Assembly (NCBI GenBank): GCA_963855995.1
Contig: OY979718.1
Location: 43,211,559-43,275,558 of the forward strand
DNA: 64,000 nt
Origin: Muricea muricata
Lineage: Eukaryota > Cnidaria > Anthozoa > Malacalcyonacea > Plexauridae
Reading direction: 5' to 3'
The notes under the pieces are model-generated. The model worked only from the letters and a program-made list of their open reading frames with translations. It was not told the origin of the DNA and did not search any database. Every line of letters starts with the position of its first letter. Positions within the stretch are counted from its first letter, which is position 1. This document shows, piece after piece, positions 14,801 to 24,572 of this stretch. The translations under genes and the position numbers were made by a program.

Positions 14801-15990
14801 AAAGAGAAGAAAACAATTAGTTGTGTATAAAAACAAGTTGGAGTCATTCAACAATCAGTCAAACAATGACTAAAGACACAAGCCACAAAATCCACTAAAA
14901 TAAGAGATTACTAAATTTGATTACTTAGCTTGAAATGAAATAAATTATTTTAATATAACTTACATCTCCTAATGCCATTCCACCCTGGTTAACAGCCATT
15001 CCAGCCTGGTTCACAGGCATTCCACCTTGGTTCATAGGCATGCCACCTTGGTTCATTGGCATTCCAGGCTGTCCCAACATGTAATTGGGTTCTGCTTTTA
15101 TAGTTGCCATAGTATTGTTTGCCAGCGAATTGACAGTGTTCATATGATTTGCCTGCTCTGTTGTCATTTGTCTTCCGTAGTTATGCATAGGACTAGAGTT
15201 TTGATTAGGAATGGGACCATTTCGCATTCTTGATGACAACATCGCAGAATTTACTAGTCCTTGGGGTGATGCAGCATTATAGAAATTTTGAGGCATGCTA
15301 GTCAATGGCGCTGTGTTTGTAGTCATTGCATGAGAGTTGGTAGGTGCCATAGGATGCAGTGAACCTGATGGAGGGTGATGTTGTGAGTTCATATTAGCAG
15401 CAGCGCTCAAATTCGGTGCAGAAGGCTGAGGTGATGCTCTAGTTGAACTAGTTGTAATTTGTACTGGAGAAACCATTGCATTGTTCAAACTTGGAGAAGG
15501 GACAGAATTCGTATTGTTATTTAGTGCAGGGCTGCTTGGATTTGACAAGTCTTTGCCAGTCATTGCAACGGGATTTGTTGTCTGATGTATTTTGTTACTT
15601 GACAAATTACTGCTCGGTGCTTCGTTCTCCAAAAACTGTTGCAATTCACTGGGCTTACTATTACTATCCTCTGTCTCTCCATTTCCAGTTTCAAACAACT
15701 CCTCGGGTAGCTCATTTATCAACTCTGCCGATAAAAATGCCTCGATTAAATATATGGACGTTAAAACGAGCTTCGTTCACAGCGTCTCAATGTGAAGTCT
15801 TCACGAAGAAGACGAGGAGTTGCGGCGACAGTCAGTGGACGAAACTCGTCTCAAAACAACTATAAAACAAGATAAAACTACAAACTTGTGCCAAGTTTTT
15901 GTATTACATACCTTCACTATCTGTTGGGGTACTAGTACTTCCCACTTTCTGCTTCTTATTTGGAGGTCCGTCAACTTGCTGTTCGGCCAT
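373..15990 (-). CDS. CREBBP: CBP/p300-type histone acetyltransferase and transcriptional co-activator, 18 exons, 3' part outside the window
   Basis: Nuclear lysine acetyltransferase and scaffold that links DNA-bound activators to the transcription machinery. I placed exons at 15990-15912, 15724-14964, 12716-12477, 9010-8800, 8372-8262, 7519-7435, 7252-7129, 6443-6296, 5729-5197, 4608-4303, 4083-3997, 3621-3538, 3152-3084, 2885-2797, 2351-2271, 1442-1383, 959-882 and 440-373. All have GT/AG borders and every splice phase agrees, giving 1,071 codons. Domains in order: N-terminus, TAZ1 (about 370-467), KIX (about 480-560), Gln/Pro-rich linker, bromodomain (about 790-920), RING and the start of PHD. 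The start ATG opens [10 protein letters not shown], like the MAENxxxGPP start of vertebrate p300/CBP. The HAT, ZZ, TAZ2 and C-terminus must lie left of position 1. The TAZ1-KIX linker is much shorter than in vertebrates, so an exon in 7520-8261 may have been missed. CBP and p300 cannot be told apart; most invertebrates have one gene. Confidence 0.96.
1790..2215. repeat. Cluster of three palindromes in a CBP/p300 intron
   Basis: The intron between exons 15 and 16 holds three back-to-back inverted repeats. One is centred near 1857 (TACTCGCTATCTAT / ATAGATAGCGAGTA). One spans 1968-2046 (AACAATTAGATTAC...GTAATCTAATTGTT) with a near-perfect stem around GTGATCAC. One spans 2048-2203 (AAACAATTATTGAAT...AATAATTGTTT) with stem GTTTGTGTTATCTG / CAGATAACACAAAC. 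They look like small hairpin MITEs inserted side by side. No coding potential. Confidence 0.7.
3084..4608 (-). CDS. CREBBP: CBP/p300 exons 10-13: bromodomain
   Basis: Exons 4608-4303, 4083-3997, 3621-3538 and 3152-3084 encode the acetyl-lysine-binding bromodomain. The first gives a Ser-rich lead, then [19 protein letters not shown] and [10 protein letters not shown]; the second [19 protein letters not shown]; the third [20 protein letters not shown], with the acetyl-lysine-contacting Asn in YNRKTS; the fourth [17 protein letters not shown] then CCGRK. All join in phase 0. The exon 10/11 junction reads LGCM-DYFD where vertebrates have LGIPDYFD, so that edge is the least certain. Confidence 0.96.
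5197..5729 (-). CDS. CREBBP: CBP/p300 exon 9: Gln/Pro-rich linker
   Basis: A 533-nt exon, phase 1 to 0, encoding about 178 residues rich in Gln, Pro, Met, Thr and Ser between KIX and the bromodomain. It has short repeats such as (M)xQPSTM and PQ(N/S)xGNISQSP. No fold is recognisable. Position, frame continuity and composition match the disordered linker of CBP/p300. Confidence 0.9.
6296..7519 (-). CDS. CREBBP: CBP/p300 exons 6-8: KIX domain
   Basis: Exons 7519-7435, 7252-7129 and 6443-6296 encode the KIX three-helix bundle that binds phosphorylated CREB, MLL and c-Myb activation domains. Helix 1 reads [18 protein letters not shown], the centre reads IFPTP then [20 protein letters not shown], and helix 3 reads [20 protein letters not shown]. 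These are nearly identical to vertebrate KIX. Exon 8 runs on into a Ser/Pro-rich tail. Phases 1, 2, 0 and 1 join without a break. Confidence 0.97.
7725..7840. repeat. Short tandem repeat and end of a hairpin element in a CBP/p300 intron
   Basis: About three copies of a 21-bp unit (ACGTCGAATTTCTCGCTCAAA type) followed by GTCGATTTTCAC and TAGTGAAAGAACC. The latter two motifs also form the right end of the MITE at 59509-59654, so this is a diverged relative with an expanded centre. I see no clear left terminus. Confidence 0.55.
8262..9010 (-). CDS. CREBBP: CBP/p300 exons 4-5: TAZ1 zinc-finger domain
   Basis: Exons 9010-8800 and 8372-8262 together encode the TAZ1 transcriptional adaptor zinc-binding domain. 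It opens [21 protein letters not shown], as in vertebrate CBP, and continues with the HCCC-type zinc ligands: H and C of HAHKC, C of CNLPHC, HMTTC and CTSGKSC, then [16 protein letters not shown] and CPVC. All three zinc sites look complete. In vertebrates this domain binds HIF-1alpha, CITED2 and STAT2 activation domains. The intron splits a Val codon between the second and third zinc sites. Confidence 0.96.
9918..10724. repeat. 21-bp minisatellite, about 38 copies, in a CBP/p300 intron
   Basis: Head-to-tail copies of TTGAAGCAAAGTGAGACTAT + A. The 21-bp unit is seven codons, so it stays open on both strands (LKQSETI on plus, YSLTLLQ on minus) and makes long false ORFs. Variants (GAGGCTATA, CTAACGCAAAG, ATACTGAAG) recur in groups, as expected from unequal exchange. 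It lies in the 3.5-kb intron between exons 3 and 4. Confidence 0.97.
10797..10956. repeat. G-rich minisatellite (about 24 bp), in a CBP/p300 intron
   Basis: About six imperfect copies of a unit like GGGGATAAAACGCAAAGCGGAGGA, with one run of nine Gs near 10840. The plus strand has several G runs close together and could form G-quadruplexes. It follows directly after the 21-bp minisatellite. Confidence 0.85.
11248..11404. repeat. 157-bp near-perfect palindrome (hairpin MITE) in a CBP/p300 intron
   Basis: The arms AATAGTATAATTTCGAGTGC, CAAGCACGAGTGAGTTTTTA and AATAGCACGAGTCC are mirrored in the right half (GGACGAGTGCTATT, TAAAAACTCACGAGTGCTTG, GCACGAGAAATTATACTATT). The loop at about 11326 is only a few bases. 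It would extrude as an almost complete hairpin. Likely a short foldback element. Confidence 0.85.
11708..11802. repeat. Four-copy 21-bp tandem repeat in a CBP/p300 intron
   Basis: Four copies of TGTTACAGATTTTTGCACTGT, the last one two bases shorter. Intronic and AT-rich; no function visible. Confidence 0.85.
12477..12716 (-). CDS. CREBBP: CBP/p300 exon 3: disordered linker before TAZ1
   Basis: An 80-codon exon in phase 0 at both ends, with acceptor TTTTAG and donor GTGAGT. It encodes a Met/Pro/Ser/Thr-rich stretch ([13 protein letters not shown]...) with no recognisable fold. It lies between the N-terminal exons and the TAZ1 exons on the same strand and keeps the reading frame, which is the main reason to include it. 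Introns of 2.2 kb and 3.5 kb flank it. Confidence 0.85.
12717..14963 (-). other. CBP/p300 intron 2, no other feature seen
   Basis: A 2.2-kb AT-rich intron. The plus-strand open stretches at 13745-14077 and 14320-14526 have no recognisable motif, and I read them as chance. Confidence 0.7.
14964..15990 (-). CDS. CREBBP: CBP/p300 exons 1-2: start and Ser/Asn/Met-rich N-terminus
   Basis: Exon 1 (15990-15912) starts at the ATG at 15990 and encodes 26 residues, with a basic nuclear-localisation-like patch NKKQKV. It splits a Glu codon with exon 2 (15724-14964). Exon 2 begins [10 protein letters not shown], matching the acidic DLPDELI motif of p300/CBP, and then becomes a low-complexity Ser/Asn/Pro/Met region. 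Its end holds five or six near-perfect heptapeptide repeats of the type GMPMNQG (bases about 14970-15070), a 21-bp tandem repeat inside coding sequence. The region is expected to be disordered. The conserved start of both exons makes the assignment firm; the low-complexity part alone would not. Confidence 0.93.
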
Positions 15991-17658
15991 CATATCTACT
16001 ATACCTCTGGCTCGCAACACAACAGACCACTATAAGTCTAAAGCAAAGCGACTTGTTGATCACAGAAATCCATGAAGAAGATAACGCGGACTTTGACCAT
16101 CGTATACTAAATATTAGATGGAGACAAACAATTAGAAAAGTTTACAAACTTTAACACCGAACCAACAAATCTCCATTGCTCAATATACAAGCATCCCTTT
16201 CACGCAAAACACCAAAAACAAAAATCATGGCCGCTCACCATTATCGTTCTAACATGTATATTCCTAATAATCCACGGCTTCGAGAGTGTTGAGGAACTCT
16301 CAAGCCTCCGCTACTTATGCTGCTGCCACGGTGAACCAAACCCGAGAAAAATAAATGTACAGCAAAATTCCTTTAGCTTCGAATATCAAACAAATTATGT
16401 CTCGATCTAAAATGGCCGTATAGCTAGTCAATGCCGTGAAGCGCAACAACTCTAGCTGGTTTGAGGGGGGGCCCAATAACATTGACTTCCGCAGCGCGGA
16501 CTGTCTCATTAAACTTTAAAATATTAACTTCGATTTGAAATGCGTCACTGAACAAAACGATTTATCACGGTGACTACAAGGAAATATAGAGAATTTTTAC
16601 CAAATGTCGAGACATTTTGTTTCAAATTATCTTTTTTAAACGATTTCTATTCGTATAATTTTCTCTAAAACGAAGAGCGTCTTAAACTAATTGGTAGCCT
16701 GAAACAGAAACTGCATGGCAGCTTCATGCTGATGGTGCGCTGCCAGTTGATTGAACTATCTTAGTTTCAAAGCAATATTTAAGCCGTTTTTATATTAGTA
16801 AGCCCCATATATTTGCTTCTTACCAATTAAACTTACTCTAAGAACTGAGCTTGGGTAGCCCTTCTGTAGGGTCATGGTGTTACCGTGTTGGTTACATCAC
16901 TGAAAAAAACCCAGTACATGTAACGATAAGCACTGTTTTATTGACTAAATTGGTTAAGTGCTAAAAATATGTTTAATGGCATATAAAGCAATTTTGTAAC
17001 AACAAAATCTTACTATGTATTGTAAGGGGTCATATCTTCATATCACATTACCACGCAAATATTTTTAATTACGGTTATAAGAGATTTTTATTGCCATGCT
17101 TGACTTTTCAAGGCTGGATGGGCACGTTTGACAAAAATGTCAATATTGTTATATCATAGTGAACTATGGACGTGGCCCCTAAACAGGCCATAATATAACA
17201 AAAATGAATGATTTTAATCAACTTTCTTTTTTCTGTCTTCGATAAACGGTTTCAATCATACTTTATCCCATCTTATTTCCCTCTTTTTGACTTTTTATCA
17301 CAACTACTTGAAACGGTGGACGTTTACATGACCTGCGCACACTTGTTGTGACGTCACTTGTTGAAAATAATGCTTTTCATATTGCATTGCCTGAAAGTTA
17401 TTTAGAATTTGTAATCAATTGAGATATTAAAACATTGATGTTTGCACAATACCTAAACGATGGGAAGCAGTCAAAGAAAGCCAAATTGATATTCAATAAG
17501 TTATTATTATTACTAAATAAGACAAGTGCTAATTTGATCCCTTTTACCCAGTTATATGAAAGACAAGAGTATTTCGATTATAAAGGCCTGACTTTTAATG
17601 CTCTCTTAATTTAAACGACTGAAAACTCAATCTAGATTCCCTCAATTCACCATTCCCC
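15991..17658. other. Upstream of CBP/p300: 5' UTR, promoter side and unassigned spacer
   Basis: The first few hundred bases left of 16300 should hold the CBP/p300 5' UTR and promoter, but I see no TATA box or CpG-dense patch that fixes a start site. A small inverted repeat lies at about 17150-17205 (GTTATATCATAG / CATAATATAAC around ATGGACGTGGCC). The rest is featureless AT-rich sequence. Confidence 0.5.
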
Positions 17659-17963
17659 AATTAGACAAGGTTTTAAATTGGAGAACACTAGTTTAACACA
17701 GTTGGAAAGAGCTTTCTAAATTTAGTGAAATTGTAAAGTTTGGTTGCAAAACACGAAAAAGCGTTACCACTATGTGGAAATGTGGCAACGCTTTTTCCCG
17801 CGTAATACAAAAGTATAAAAAATTCGCAATCTTTACATTACTATATTTTCGACATTTTAGAATATTTTACTATACTTTAATAATACTTTACAGTTTCACT
17901 AAATTTAAGAAGCTCTTTCCAACTGTGCTAAAATCGTTTTCCAATTTGAAAGTTTGTCTAATT
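17659..17963. mobile_element. 305-bp foldback MITE
   Basis: Ends AATTAGACAAG and CTTTGTCTAATT-like are inverted. The arms continue with ACAGTTGGAAAGAGCTTTC, CTAAATTTAGTGAAA and TTGTAAAG, mirrored as CTTTACAG, TTTCACTAAATTT and GAAGCTCTTTCCAACTGT. The centre has a short hairpin (AAAAAGCGTTACCAC / GTGGCAACGCTTTTT). No clear target-site duplication. Confidence 0.75.
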
Positions 17964-18009
17964 GATGGTCCATTGAGTGACATATTTCAATCGATTGGAA
18001 CATTGTAAG

Positions 18010-19570
18010 AGTATCCCTTAATCTATATTCAATCTATTAGATTTAAGAATAGTGTATCAGATTGAAAAATTCTTCTAACTTTTGAAAGATTGAAAAAATC
18101 CCTGAAACCAATCTTTTAAATAAAAAGAGTATGAGACAACGGTTGCAATCCCTAACTAAAACCTCGCTTGAATTTCCAGTCAGTTAATATCTTGTTACGT
18201 ATTGAATCTGTCGTGCTGTGAATAGTACTTCGTGGCATCTATCATATAGCTCACATTTTTGATACCGTGCCAAATAATAACAGTTTATATTTATACATAC
18301 TAACCTCACGTAGAAATGAGCAATTCCGCATTTCCATGTTAACTCATCATGGCGACCTACATCACTAAAGAACGTTGTAAGCATCATATATTTCTTATAT
18401 TAAGGAGTGTTATCCCCTGTTCGCAACTGAGAAAAGGTCGAAGTAGTAAATCAAGCCGGCATAAGTAACGTTCAATTCAGCAAGTAGTCTCTGGTATTTA
18501 TAACAACATGCGTGTACTTAGATCGAGTAAAATCTCAAACCCGAGCGAACTTGATGTTTTAACAGGGACCTTGAAGCGTAATTTATAATTGGGAGGAAGA
18601 GCATAATTGAGCGTTGAAGGGGAGGTAGATTGGTCCGTGAAATGGTCCCCGGCAATTTTAAAAAGTAGAAGCTCGAGAATACAATTTCGTGCGATTTCGA
18701 CCGATTGAATTATTAGGTGCAGTTTTGGTAATTTTGCATGATTTCGGGTGACTTCACGGCCATGGAGCTCGGATAAACAACCACTAGTTTCTCTAGCTGA
18801 GCTACTCGGTGGCACCATACATTAAATTTCAAAAAAAATCTGAAATAAATATACCCCAGCTTATTTAGGGGGTTTGGAAGATTATCTGGCGATCATGAAA
18901 GGCATGAAAAAGACCGATGCGAACGTTGCGATCGCAGGCTAGCGAAGCTAGTGCTTGTTGATGCGAGACGCTGAGGTTGAGTGGCTCAAGCTCCAGGGCC
19001 ATGATAAGTCAGCCGCATTCACGCAAAGATACGAAAACTACCACCCGGCTGCACCTAACAATTTAATTAGTCTAAATCGTACAAAATTGTATTCTCGAGT
19101 TTTTAGTTTCAAAAATTGGAAAAACGATTATCGGTGACCATGTTTAGCAATTCCAATAATATATTGGGATTGCATTATTTTCATGCAAAAAAAATTACCC
19201 TAACTTTACAAATATTTTCCTGGCCCATGCCGGCACCACGTTCAGATTGGGTGCAAATTAACTCCTAAAAAAACTAAGCAGTAAAATTGCTAGGACAACA
19301 CTGCTTCTTTTATGCAGGGTCTTTATTGTACAGCCAAGGTTGACAGAAAGTCAATATTGTAAAGTGTGTACAAAGATAAAAATGATAATAAATCAGTACA
19401 AGAATTAATATTTACAGGAGAAACGAGCACAATTCCGATAACATGAGGTACTCGTATCGCAACCATCAAATCCTGGCAGAAGGTGAATTGTTGGCTCTTG
19501 TTAATTAGGGAATAACAAATTTCTTGGCAACGTCTTCTCAAAAAAAAACTTATCAGTTCCTAATTCCAGC
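18010..19570. other. Spacer with no recognisable feature
   Basis: AT-rich sequence with only short ORFs, none with a motif I recognise. It ends where the DIRS-like repeats begin. Confidence 0.5.
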
Positions 19571-19574
19571 ACCT

Positions 19575-21340
19575 AAGGACGTGAACACCCAAGAAACAGA
19601 GGGAAAGTTTCGTGATGCTGCAAAAGTAGTTGTGCGCTTGCGCCTGAAGCTCATACTTAAGAAATCCGTGCCATTATGAACGAAGACGCAAACAAATCGG
19701 CAACGATCTTTGGTAAGCGATGGTTGCTGATTTATTTATGTTTTCCTTCTGGACACCAATGATTCAGAAGTGGCATCACCAGTCTTGCGCGGATTAGTAA
19801 AAATAAAGGGGAAGCCATCTGGGTATTTCGTTAAATATCCCGTATCAAGGTCTGTCAAAACAGAGCGGGATCCTTCTGGTGAAATGAGTGCCAGAAGAAT
19901 CCTCACTTTCCTAGAAAGTTGTTTGAGAGACCACGTTTTATTGTCCCCTGATGATGAAAGATATGGAGTTATTTCGGAAACATCCCACGTTGTGGTGTTC
20001 CTTGGAAACTCCTTTCAAAAGACGAATAACCGCAGGGTGTTGACCAATTGTTGAATATTAGATACTGCAAGTTGTTTTCAAATTGTTTACTACGGAAAGT
20101 TATTCGCGTCCACTGAAATTGGATCGATTTGCAGTCTATTACACCAGCCATTGATGAATCGTAGGTTTTTGTTAGTAGATTTGCGAGCAAAGGCTGAGAG
20201 AAGTCGGGTAACGTGTTCCGGCAGGCCGTCTATCGAGTACGATGGATGGAATAAGCCAGATGGCCAGATGTAGTCGTGGAAACATTGGATGCGTTATCGT
20301 TGGAATTGGATGTATGGAATTCAATAGTGTCTCTAGTGTTGAAGGTAGGCGAACTGGCTGTCTAATCGCCAGATGAAGTAGTAAACGCAACCAAGTCTGC
20401 GCTTGCCACATTAGGTCCACCAGGACAATGGTGGCTTTGTCTTTCAGAATTTTGATTAGAGATCGTAGCATTAGATAGATCGGGGGAAAGGCGTAGCCCC
20501 TCAAAGTGGCCTGGTTTAAAAAAAAATGCAGATTCTGCAATGCCTTTTGGATCTGGATGCCAAAGTTATGGTAGTATCGCAAGATGGAGGTGTATTAGAT
20601 TCCCGTTCACCTGGTGGACACTGTATAGTTCACCCTTTGCTAGTAATTGGAGAGATGCGAGGCCGTTGTAGAAACCTTTGTTCAGGGCTAACTGTTGAAT
20701 TAGACAATATTGATGAAGTCTGAAATGAAGCGGGGCCAGCCATATTGCTGGCCGTGTTGATCCGAGAAAACCCGGTAACTGGATGAGAAGCGCGCGGAAC
20801 ATCAAATTATGACGACACAAAGCATCAAAGCTAATTAAACTGTCAAGCGATGGAAGCGTAGGATATTTATTCAACGTATTGTTGGCGGTATTTCTTAGAA
20901 TCTGTCTTTTCTCCTGAAGCTACGATGCTGCAAATGTTTCGGAGCTGTCAAATCACTCAAATGTGGTCAAATTGATCATACAACAGATGTTCGTACAGTC
21001 ACCCCTGAGGGTATAAAATGCATTTGCAAAAACTTATTCTTTGGCGAAAAGTGCCGTTTATTGGTACGTTTTGACTACTGCTGCTTTTACTAAAAATTGT
21101 GGAGAAATGTAACCTAAGAAAATGCAGGTAGTGGCTAAAAATTTTTTTATTTTCACGAAGAAGTGTACATTGGGTGGTGAATGCCACTAGGTGTAGCATT
21201 AACGAAGTCAAGACTTGAGTCGCAGTTTAAAGTAGAGATTGCATCTTATCATTCGCTCTTATAAGAAAAGTGAAGTAAGATGCCACCAACCTTCCCACTT
21301 CCGGCAAATGGAGGGATGGTGAGCAATCACTTGTAAATAA
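19575..21340 (-). pseudogene. DIRS-like retroelement remnant, tandem unit 1
   Basis: DIRS elements use a reverse transcriptase/RNase H and a tyrosine recombinase in place of an integrase. On the minus strand about 20870-20570 gives a broken RT/RNase H tail, about 20560-20260 gives RGYAFPPIYL, LKDKATIVLVDLMWQAQTW, RQPVRLPSTL and LHLAIWLIPS, all typical of the DIRS region before the recombinase. About 20050-19960 gives the recombinase start (HPAVIRLLKG type). Frameshifts and stops make it non-functional. Units 2 and 3 follow in the same orientation. Confidence 0.7.
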
Positions 21341-22965
21341 CGAAAACGTGAAAACGCAAAAAACAGAGGGACATGCTCGTGATGTTGCAACAGCAGTTGT
21401 ACACTTGGGCCTGAAGCTTATACTTGGGAAATCCGTGCCATTATGAACGAATACACAAAAAAACCGCCAATGATCTTTAGCGGAAAATTATGGTTGCCGA
21501 TTTGTTTGTGTCTTTCTTCAGGACACTGATGACTGAAGAACACTGATGGTTAAGAAGTGGTATCATCTGTCTTGCGCGGACTAGTAAAAAGAAAGAAGAA
21601 GGCATCTGGATGTTTGTTTCATATCAGAGTCTGGCGAAATGAGTGCCAAAAGCATCACCATTTTCTACAAAAGTTGTTAGAGGGACAAGGTTTTATTGTT
21701 TCCTTATGATGATAGTTAAAAGGTTACTTTAGGAACATCCCACGTTGTAGTATAACGAGGCTTAGGTTGGCGTTCGTTAGGATTCCTTTGAAAAGACGAA
21801 TAACCAGAGGGTGTTGAGCAATTAGCTTCTCGTCAATCCAGTGATGATTTGACTGTTTGATATTGCAAACTGTTTTCAAATTGTTTACTAAGGAAGATTA
21901 GAGCGTTATTCATGCTACCTGAAATTGGATCAATTTAATTTGCCGTGTATCATAGCACAAATCTAGACGCGTCATTGTTGGGTTTATGAGGTTCTTCAGT
22001 GTTTCTGGTATTGAACTGAGGTTGGCGAACTGGCAGACTGATCGCCAGTTGAAGCAGTAAAGGTCACCGAGGCTGTCTTTGTCACATTGAGCCCACTAGG
22101 ACAATAGGGGTATTGTTTTTCTGGACTTTGGTTAGGGTTCGTAAAATTAGGCTGGGAGGGGGGGGGGGCGTAGTCTCTCAAATGGCCCAGTTTAGAGAAA
22201 ATGCATCTGCTGCGATGGCTTTCGGATGTGAATGCCAACAGACTTAGCGGGGTGCGTCAGCCTTGTATGGAAGAGGTCTGCGTTCCTGTCTACCAGGAAC
22301 CGTTTCATGACTTTTGCCTGGATCTTCAACTCTTTTAAGTCGATGTATGTGCTTGATTCTTTGTCTGCAAGGCAATTCTGTACTCCCGGCAGATGCTCCG
22401 AGACACCACGTCCACAACTCCAGTGCCAGAGACGACAGCTCTGGTGAGCGAGTGCTTCCTTTGGTGTCGATGTAAGAGACTGCGGTTGTATTTTTTAGTC
22501 ACAATTTTATTGAGATATTTGTCTTGTGTTTGAGATATGATTGGATGACAAGAAAGGTTACGTGAGCTCTTATATGTTTTTATGTGAAACGAGCGTTGCT
22601 GTGAGGACCACTGCCTTTATTTCTCGTCCGAAAACCGCATGAAGCACCCCAACCCAGCATTGACGCTTCTGACGTTATGGTCATTTCATAAGTGTCAGGG
22701 TGTATTAGACTGCCGTTCACCTAGTAGATATTATAGTAATTAGAAAAAGATACGAGGATGTCGTAAAAACCTTTGTTCAGGGCAACCTGTTGTATCAGTC
22801 AGTATTGAAGATGTCTGAAATGAGCCAACCATATTGCTGTTCGTGTTGATTGGAGAAACCCCTTTATTAGCTGCGCGAGAAGCGCGCGGAAAATCAAATT
22901 ATGACGACACAAATCATCAAAGTTAATTAATTTGTCAAGCGATGGAGGCTTAGTGCTGGTTTAGT
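21341..22965 (-). pseudogene. DIRS-like retroelement remnant, tandem unit 2
   Basis: A diverged copy of unit 1 in the same orientation: the same landmarks recur (for example ACATCCCACGTTGT at 19979, 21733 and, as ACATTCCACGTTGT, 23270). The RNase H-side segment is near 22240-22000 on minus, with the same AFPP-like and TWQ-like stretch broken by frameshifts. It carries a G10-G12 run near 22160. Confidence 0.65.
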
Positions 22966-23565
22966 GGTAAGTTTTGACTACTGCTGCTCTTACTAAACCT
23001 TGGGTTGAGATTGGATCTTATCATTTGCTCGTAAGAAAAGTGGAGTACGATGACCAATCATTTGTGAACAAAGACGTCGTGAACACGCAAGTACACAACT
23101 GCTGTTGCAGCATCTTCGTGACGATACAACAGCAGTTGTGTTCTTGCGTCTGGAACTTATACTTGGAAATCCGTACCATTACAAAGGAAGACACATGCAA
23201 ATCGGCAACGATCATTGGTAAAGGTTCGTTCCCTAATAATGATAGATATGAGGTTACATCAGAAACATTCCACGTTGTGGTGTAATGGCCTTTAGATGGC
23301 CGTTCGTTAGAGATTCCTTTCAAAAGACGAATAACCAGAGAGTGTTGACTCATTGCTGAAAAGATGAGAAAGCGGAGCAGAGTGCATAACTGTTAGATAT
23401 TGAAAAATTGTTCTCTAAGGAAGGTTAGAACGTCATTTACGCCCTCAGAACGCAGACAAACTTGCAGACTAATCGCTAGTTGAAGTAGTAAAAGTCACCA
23501 AGTCTGCCCGTGCTACACTCAGGGACCATCTTGAACAATCGTGCGCGAAGCGCAAAAGGAGTGCG
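22966..23565 (-). pseudogene. DIRS-like retroelement remnant, truncated unit 3 with recombinase start
   Basis: The minus ORF 23353-23021 opens HSLVIRLLKGISNERPSKGH then YTTTWNVSDVTSYLSLLG, a clear match to the N-terminal core-binding part of DIRS tyrosine recombinases (HPLVxRLLKGxxNxRP...YxxTWDVxxVLxYL). The catalytic R/H/Y residues are not visible. The unit is shorter than its two neighbours and is followed by unrelated sequence. Confidence 0.75.
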
Positions 23566-23569
23566 TGCA

Positions 23570-24560
23570 TAGTAGTGATATTGCCATTTCTCAAACTACG
23601 GCAGCCATGGAAACGACAGCCAAGCATGCAGACTTGCTAAGCTGTTGAAATTTGCATGAACCGTTAGTGACTTCAACGTTGAATTATACCAAAGAACAGT
23701 ATCTTCCCGAGTATAATATACAATAGGCATACCTACATCAAATAAATGGGGAAAGAGTGACAATGGGCCTTCAATATTTATTCAAACGTCGAGAATAGTA
23801 AATGCGTACGTTGAAATCACATTATGAAAAAAAAGTTTTACACGGTCCCTTATGGAAAAGTAGGACGAGACTTTACTGACCAATTGACAATACACATCAA
23901 TGGAATAATAAATCAGACAAGCAACACATTGCTTTCAAAGCCGTTTGTATTGTTAGCTGCTGTGCTACAATAGCCGGGTTAAAGTCTAAAGCCGACGAGC
24001 TCAATGAATGCCTTAAAATCATTTGCTGTTGTGAAAAAATGGAGAGATCAACACTTTGCTGAATGAAGGGAGAATAATTCAAAGTCGTATTGGGAAAGCA
24101 ATGCCGTTTTTGGATGATGATATTTCTGGAGGCGTTTTACCGCTAATGAGATGATGTTATGTTACAGCTACGAGAGAAACACCCAGAACCACAACCAGCA
24201 AAACTAAAAGTTTTACTTCGTGTTTCAGTTCAAGATGTCCCGAACAGTCTATTTCTTGCGGTAAATGGAGAGATGGTGCGTGACGTAGCGAAAAAGACAA
24301 AAGGATCAGGGAAACCGTGTGGTGTTGATGCAACCATTAAGGCGGATCCTCGCGTGTAAATCGTTCAAGCATTCGTCGACAGCGCTTTGTCGGGCTTTAG
24401 CGACTTTGACAAGGACAATATGCACAGAATATGTTTATCCATCATCATTAGAAGCATTAGTTGCAAGTCGTCTTATCCCTTTGGATAAGGACCCATAAGA
24501 GTGGGAGAAGTTGTTCGTAGAATCATTAGCAAATTGTGATGAAGGTTGTCAAACCAGATG
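23570..24560. other. Spacer, possible 5' part of the next retroelement
   Basis: No gene recognised. A short plus ORF (24159-24359) with a Val/Lys-rich reading precedes the RT pseudogene in the same direction and could be a decayed upstream part of it (the C-rich hint GKPCGVDA is not enough to name). Confidence 0.4.
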
Positions 24561-24572
24561 TGAGTGATGTGA

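Noticed and set aside
15476-15865. Plus ORFs opposite CBP/p300 exon 2
   Set aside because: Shadows of a long low-complexity coding exon on the other strand.
18498-18818. 106-codon minus ORF
   Set aside because: No motif, no splice partner, composition like the spacer around it.
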